Source of the DNA: Hypoxylon rubiginosum
Lineage: Eukaryota; Ascomycota; Sordariomycetes; Xylariales; Hypoxylaceae
Length of the DNA stretch: 64,000 bases
Assembly (NCBI GenBank): GCA_902806565.1
Contig: CADCXA010000004.1
Span: 1-64,000 of the forward strand
Reading direction: 5' to 3'
In this document: positions 60,451 to 64,000 of the stretch, one piece after another
Layout of the letters: the number at the start of each line of letters is the position of its first letter
Position numbering within the stretch: position 1 is the stretch's first letter
Program-made: the position numbers and the translations under genes
Notes under the pieces: generated by a model
What the model was told of the DNA's origin: nothing
Databases searched by the model: none
What the model saw: only the letters and a program-made list of their open reading frames with translations

Positions 60451-62806
60451 TCTATATTTCCTCAGCCGTCCGATCTAGGTTCGAGATGCTCCCATCGAGG
60501 CAATATCCTCCCAGGGTTTCGTTTCGTCCGCTAGGCGATGAGCTCTCAACCTAATGCCAATCATCGGTGCGACAGTAGAAAACAGGAGCAGAGGCACTTC
60601 CAACGAAATTGTGCTTCAGGTTCGGAATGGGCAACGGATACGTTGCACCTACGTAGGTCGGTCTCTTGCATTACCTAGCTAGGCTCGATGCTCAATAAGA
60701 TTCCGCAGTCCCCCGCTTCGGAGGGCTATGGGAATAACCAAGGCTACCCACAGCAGGCCATAACATTGTCGATTTCATCCCATATGAGACGAAAGAGGCA
60801 GCAGAGATGATTTGGAAGATATGACTTACGGATGTCGCGAGGAGATCCGGCGAGACTCGGGATTGACGGGAGAACCTTTGCCGCCGTCGGTTGAATCGAA
60901 TTATGGCCACAGCAACACCTCTATCAAGCCACTCGGCGTGTTTGAAACGTGGCAAAAAGCCAGCACAAGAGGACAATCCTAGCCCAGAGATTCTTAGAGA
61001 GATGGCAGAAGACGGTGGAGCATACTGGGACGGGGCGGCCGGTCGATGGGCCGCCATGATACACGACCGCCATGGAACTATCACCACTGCTCCATCTAAC
61101 TACGGGCGTCTTCCTTGTTATCAAAGTTGACCTGTGCCTGGAAAAGGATGCGATCCCAAAAGATTGGAAACCGATCTCAGATAGAGATAGGTAACAAAAA
61201 CGCGCTAGTAGGACTCGCACGGATTGGCCAGAGTTACGAAGAATATTAATCGATACGGTCAGTACTGATCCGTCTGCCGGTCTAGCCCATTTTTAGGCTA
61301 TGTGCCTAATGCACTAAGAGGTGCGATAAGCTTATCAGGTCAACTAACACGTGCGTAAAAGCCCCGCATGCTAGCCATTGCCTGCCTGCCTGCCTGCTTA
61401 CCAGCTTGCCAGCTTGCCTGGGATACCGGTGTGGCAGGGCGTCTACCCCGCTGCGGCTGAGATGTGATGATCGTCAAGAAGGTATTTCCACCATGTCAGC
61501 CATGTGAACCTACCTACATGTAGGTAGTGGTTTCAAACAAAAAAAAAGAAAAACATAAAAAAAGGTGTACTAGCTAAAGGTAAATGGTAAATGCATTAGT
61601 ATTTATAACGTGCTGTGCCTTTCCTTGTATTTTAATATTTTAATATATTCTTCCATGTGTGGATAATTTCCAGTTATTCGAGTACTTGCGCGGGTCGAGC
61701 ATCATCTGTCAAACCGTGCACCCGGACGCCTTAGGCATATGATGTGTATAAACAGGTACATTTGCCATTAGGTACCTAAATTGATTAAGCAATGCAGGCA
61801 CACGCAACTTGGATCTTCCGCATTGTCACCTTAGGCACATACATGTATCGACCCGTATCTGTTAACTGCCTCAGGTGTGCAATGTCCACGCAGGTACCAT
61901 ATAACGATATAACCAAAGCACACCTTCGTGTGTTCGGCCGCAGCCTTGTCATCTTGACTTGCAAACATTACTTGATCGTGGTGGATATCTTGTTTGTTTC
62001 TTCTCTTCATGGATCCTCCTTGGACCAATCAATCAGTCTCACCGTACAGGCAGCCATAGACATCAGAGCCCAGCCAAGTCAAGCTCGGTTTGAGCAAAGC
62101 AGAGCAGCAGAGCAGAGCAGCAAAGCTGTGGCCAGCCTCGTCAGCCCATACACCACGGTTTCTTTTGACCTACCTAGGTAGCAGCCAGTTTTCATACCTC
62201 GACCTTTTGCATTTCCTTCGCACATCTTTCCCGTCGACTCGAGCCTAAAGGTGAGGTATGTTGGCGTCGTTGGTGTCTTTTTTTAATTTGCTACTTTTCT
62301 GCCTTGTCCCTCGCCCACGCCCACGCCCACGCCCACACTCACACCCACACTCACACCCACACTCGCACCCCTCACTACCCATTGTCGACCACCATACATC
62401 AAATCAACAATCACACATCTCGGCTGACCTATGTGCAAGCTCTACCAAACTCTACCAAACTCTACCGAACAGTGCTGATATTGAAGAACACCAGCCAGTC
62501 TACATAATATTCTGCCGGATTTGCGAGCCAGCAGTAGACCCGAGCACGCCTTCGCGCGAATTGCCGGCGCATTCTCGAGGTGATAACTCTTTTCGTCTGC
62601 GCGTCGACGCGTGGTAAAGCACGGACATCGTATGGCTAGCTAACTGATACACGTATCTTCTATAGATCCATTTCCTGGAGCTTCTGGAAATTGCCTGCGG
62701 TGGGTTTATCGTGAGAATCAACGCTCATCGAGCCTGGCGCAGTGGCCGACAGGTATCACACATAAGGAGATAGTTGTGCTCTTTATCTAGAGGAAACGCA
62801 TGTGTC
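60451..62806. other. Long region without a supported gene
   Basis: Overlapping frames on both strands at 60,692-61,220 show no recognised family. The region carries CCTGCCTGCCTGCCTGC and CCAGCTTGCCAGCTTGCC repeats (61,380-61,420), the palindrome CCTACCTACATGTAGGTAGTGG (61,509-61,530), TACCTAGGTA at 62,171-62,180, an AGCAGAGC repeat tract (62,095-62,128), a CCCACGCCCAC/ACTCACACCC repeat tract (62,310-62,372) and three CTCTACCAAA/G units (62,439-62,469). The last 500 bp probably form the 5' leader of the next gene. Confidence 0.5.
62310..62372 (+). repeat. CCCACG / CACTCACAC simple repeats
   Basis: Four CCCACG units (6 bp) followed by ACTCACACCC-type 12 bp units, about 500 bp upstream of the last gene. 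Likely slippage-prone. Confidence 0.85.
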
Positions 62807-63908
62807 ATGCGCCCCTCGATGAAGCAATTCTCAAGTCGACTGAAGCGGCGATTTCACCCGGAAGATCAAGATTCTACCGAGACGAGCAAACTACCCCAGT
62901 CTGAAGCGCCATCCACACCCACCAACTCGCGACATCCAGACCCAACTCATCCCAAGAAAATTGCAGAGAAAATGCATCATCCGACGAAATATTCGAGCTC
63001 CAAATTCAGAAAGCATTCATGGAAACCATCTATAGCTTCGGGTGCGTCGGTCTCCTCTAATGTCGCAACTCACCCCAAAGCATCGGCCGCTAAGGGTACC
63101 TTCGGTTCCGCGCCGTCTCTAGAGCCCGTAACTAGTCACGACAAAACTAGTACCCAAGACACTATCGACAGGTTCAAGGCCACCAACATGAGTAATCCCG
63201 CAGCTTCTGGCACGAGCCACGGCATCCCTCCCGTCTACCCCGAATTCGGCTCTCTATCCTACCAAGGTTTAGACGTCGTGGCGCCGATAGACTATTCATC
63301 CATAGACACCCAAGCCATGGCCTCTCTAGGCCATATGCCTTTCTTGACACCAGGCTCCCAACCGCCTCCTCACCCCTGGAATAGCTACGCTATACCACAG
63401 ACCTTTTTGCCCTGGCCGACCCTGCAGCCCGCTCAGCCCGCTCAACCCACTCAGTCCGCTCAGTCCGCCCAGTCCGCTCAGCACGCTCAGCACGCTCAGC
63501 TCGCTCAGTCTATGCATTTTACACCATTCTTGAGCCAATTGCAATCCCTAGACCTTTCGAACGGCATGTCGTTTCCGCAGCAATTTCCACACTGGCATGA
63601 GCCAAGTTCAAGTTCGTTCTGTCCGATACAGCCAGGTGGGGAGCCCATAGCCGGCGAGACCGTTGCGGACGACAAGATTCTTCGTGGCAGTAACGAGTCT
63701 TTAGCAAGCCTGGAGCAGCCCGAGGTAGAAACAGCTCTCGTGGAAGAGGTTTCAAGAGCCCTAGAGCCATTGCAACGATTTGTTAGAAGGTGCGTTAGGC
63801 AGAACTGCGCCGCGTGTCGTCGGAAATTGGCCATGGGCATGGATGATGTTGGGGAGATGGCCAACTCCTGGGCAGCAATCGCCACAAGCCCGGATGCTTT
63901 AGTCGGCA
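62807..63908 (+). CDS. Unrecognised fungal protein, 5' exon at window edge
   Basis: The first exon runs from ATG 62,807 (a second ATG at 62,819 is also possible) to a GTGAGT donor at 63,909; the remaining exons lie outside the window. The 367 residues begin with a basic stretch (SSRLKRRF), then a long Ser/Pro/Thr-rich disordered region, an AQ-rich repeat (PAQ/SAQ/HAQ, about residues 208-232), and a conserved-looking C-terminal helix with RFVRRCVRQNCAACRRKL and MANSWAAIATSPDALVG. The cysteine-containing basic segment looks like part of a folded domain, but I do not recognise it. Nuclear function is possible given the basic and low-complexity regions; this is a guess. Confidence 0.6.
63428..63510 (+). 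repeat. 9 bp coding repeat (xAQ)n
   Basis: Units of CCCGCTCAG/TCCGCTCAG/CACGCTCAG type are repeated about nine times in frame, encoding PAQ, TQ, SAQ, HAQ and LAQ tripeptides. Confidence 0.85.
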
Positions 63909-63920
63909 GTGAGTTGTTTT

Positions 63921-63950
63921 TCTCTTTCTTTCTTTCTTTCTTTCTTTCTT
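63921..63950 (+). repeat. (CTTT)n microsatellite in an intron
   Basis: Seven or so CTTT units directly after the GTGAGT donor of the last gene, inside its presumed first intron. Confidence 0.9.
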
Positions 63951-64000
63951 TTTATGTGCTCCTTAGCCGTTAAGGGGCCATTCTAATCCCATCCTCATCA

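Noticed and set aside
60692..61220. Overlapping ORFs on both strands
   Set aside because: No recognised domain, no introns that extend them, no conserved-looking motifs.
62258..62617. 119-codon ORF before the last gene
   Set aside because: Mostly encoded by CCCACG/CACTCACAC repeats; more likely the leader of the downstream gene.
1..64000. tRNA, rRNA, CRISPR or telomere repeats
   Set aside because: Looked for T-loop-like GGTTCGAAT, direct-repeat/spacer arrays and TTAGGG runs; none convincing.

Overview
The window is a piece of a filamentous ascomycete nuclear genome (Pezizomycotina, probably a Sordariomycete). This rests on short 45-130 bp GT-AG introns with CTAAC/CTGAC-type branch sites, fungal-only gene families (Zn2Cys6 regulator, HNH family, NB-ARC/TPR NLR, GH78, GH79, chitin deacetylase), and C-to-T/G-to-A decay of repeats that looks like repeat-induced point mutation (RIP). 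No rRNA, tRNA, CRISPR or telomeric repeat was seen. Species cannot be called from this sequence.

Layout. (1) 1-27,125 is an extreme AT-rich, TpA-rich block with no credible gene. Its two ends are copies of one sequence (1-~1,480 and 25,898-~27,125); the left copy carries extra G-to-A and C-to-T changes. (2) 27,126-32,740 is a 5.6 kb island of normal composition with two genes: a fungal HNH-domain protein and a large protein with coiled coil, PD-(D/E)XK nuclease, Cys-x3-Cys-x13-Cys and kinase regions in the order known from the Podospora Spok spore-killer proteins. (3) 32,740-34,640 is a second AT-rich block with microsatellites and a ~500 bp palindrome. (4) 34,640-64,000 is gene space mixing intact genes with many broken ones.

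Genes that look intact in the last part: a small fungal protein with FDPP repeats, a DnaJ/coiled-coil/zinc protein, a secreted chitin deacetylase, a Dabb-domain protein, an aldo/keto reductase, a Zn2Cys6 regulator, a secreted GH79 glycosidase, a DDR48-like small protein, and the 5' exon of an unrecognised gene at the right edge. Broken ones: a trypsin-like protease with one in-frame TAG, a small coiled-coil protein frameshifted by a 10 bp duplication, a GH78 rhamnosidase remnant, an NLR with two frameshifts, a membrane-anchored protein frameshifted by a 7 bp duplication, a highly reducing polyketide synthase remnant (DH-MT-linker), and an amidase remnant.

Reading as a whole: this is a fast-decaying accessory or subtelomere-like compartment. 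A selfish killer-type gene sits as a GC island between RIP-degraded repeats, next to a belt of nonsense and frameshift relics. The intact regulator and reductase beside the PKS relic look like survivors of a dead polyketide cluster. Gene models were spliced by eye from reading frames and splice motifs.
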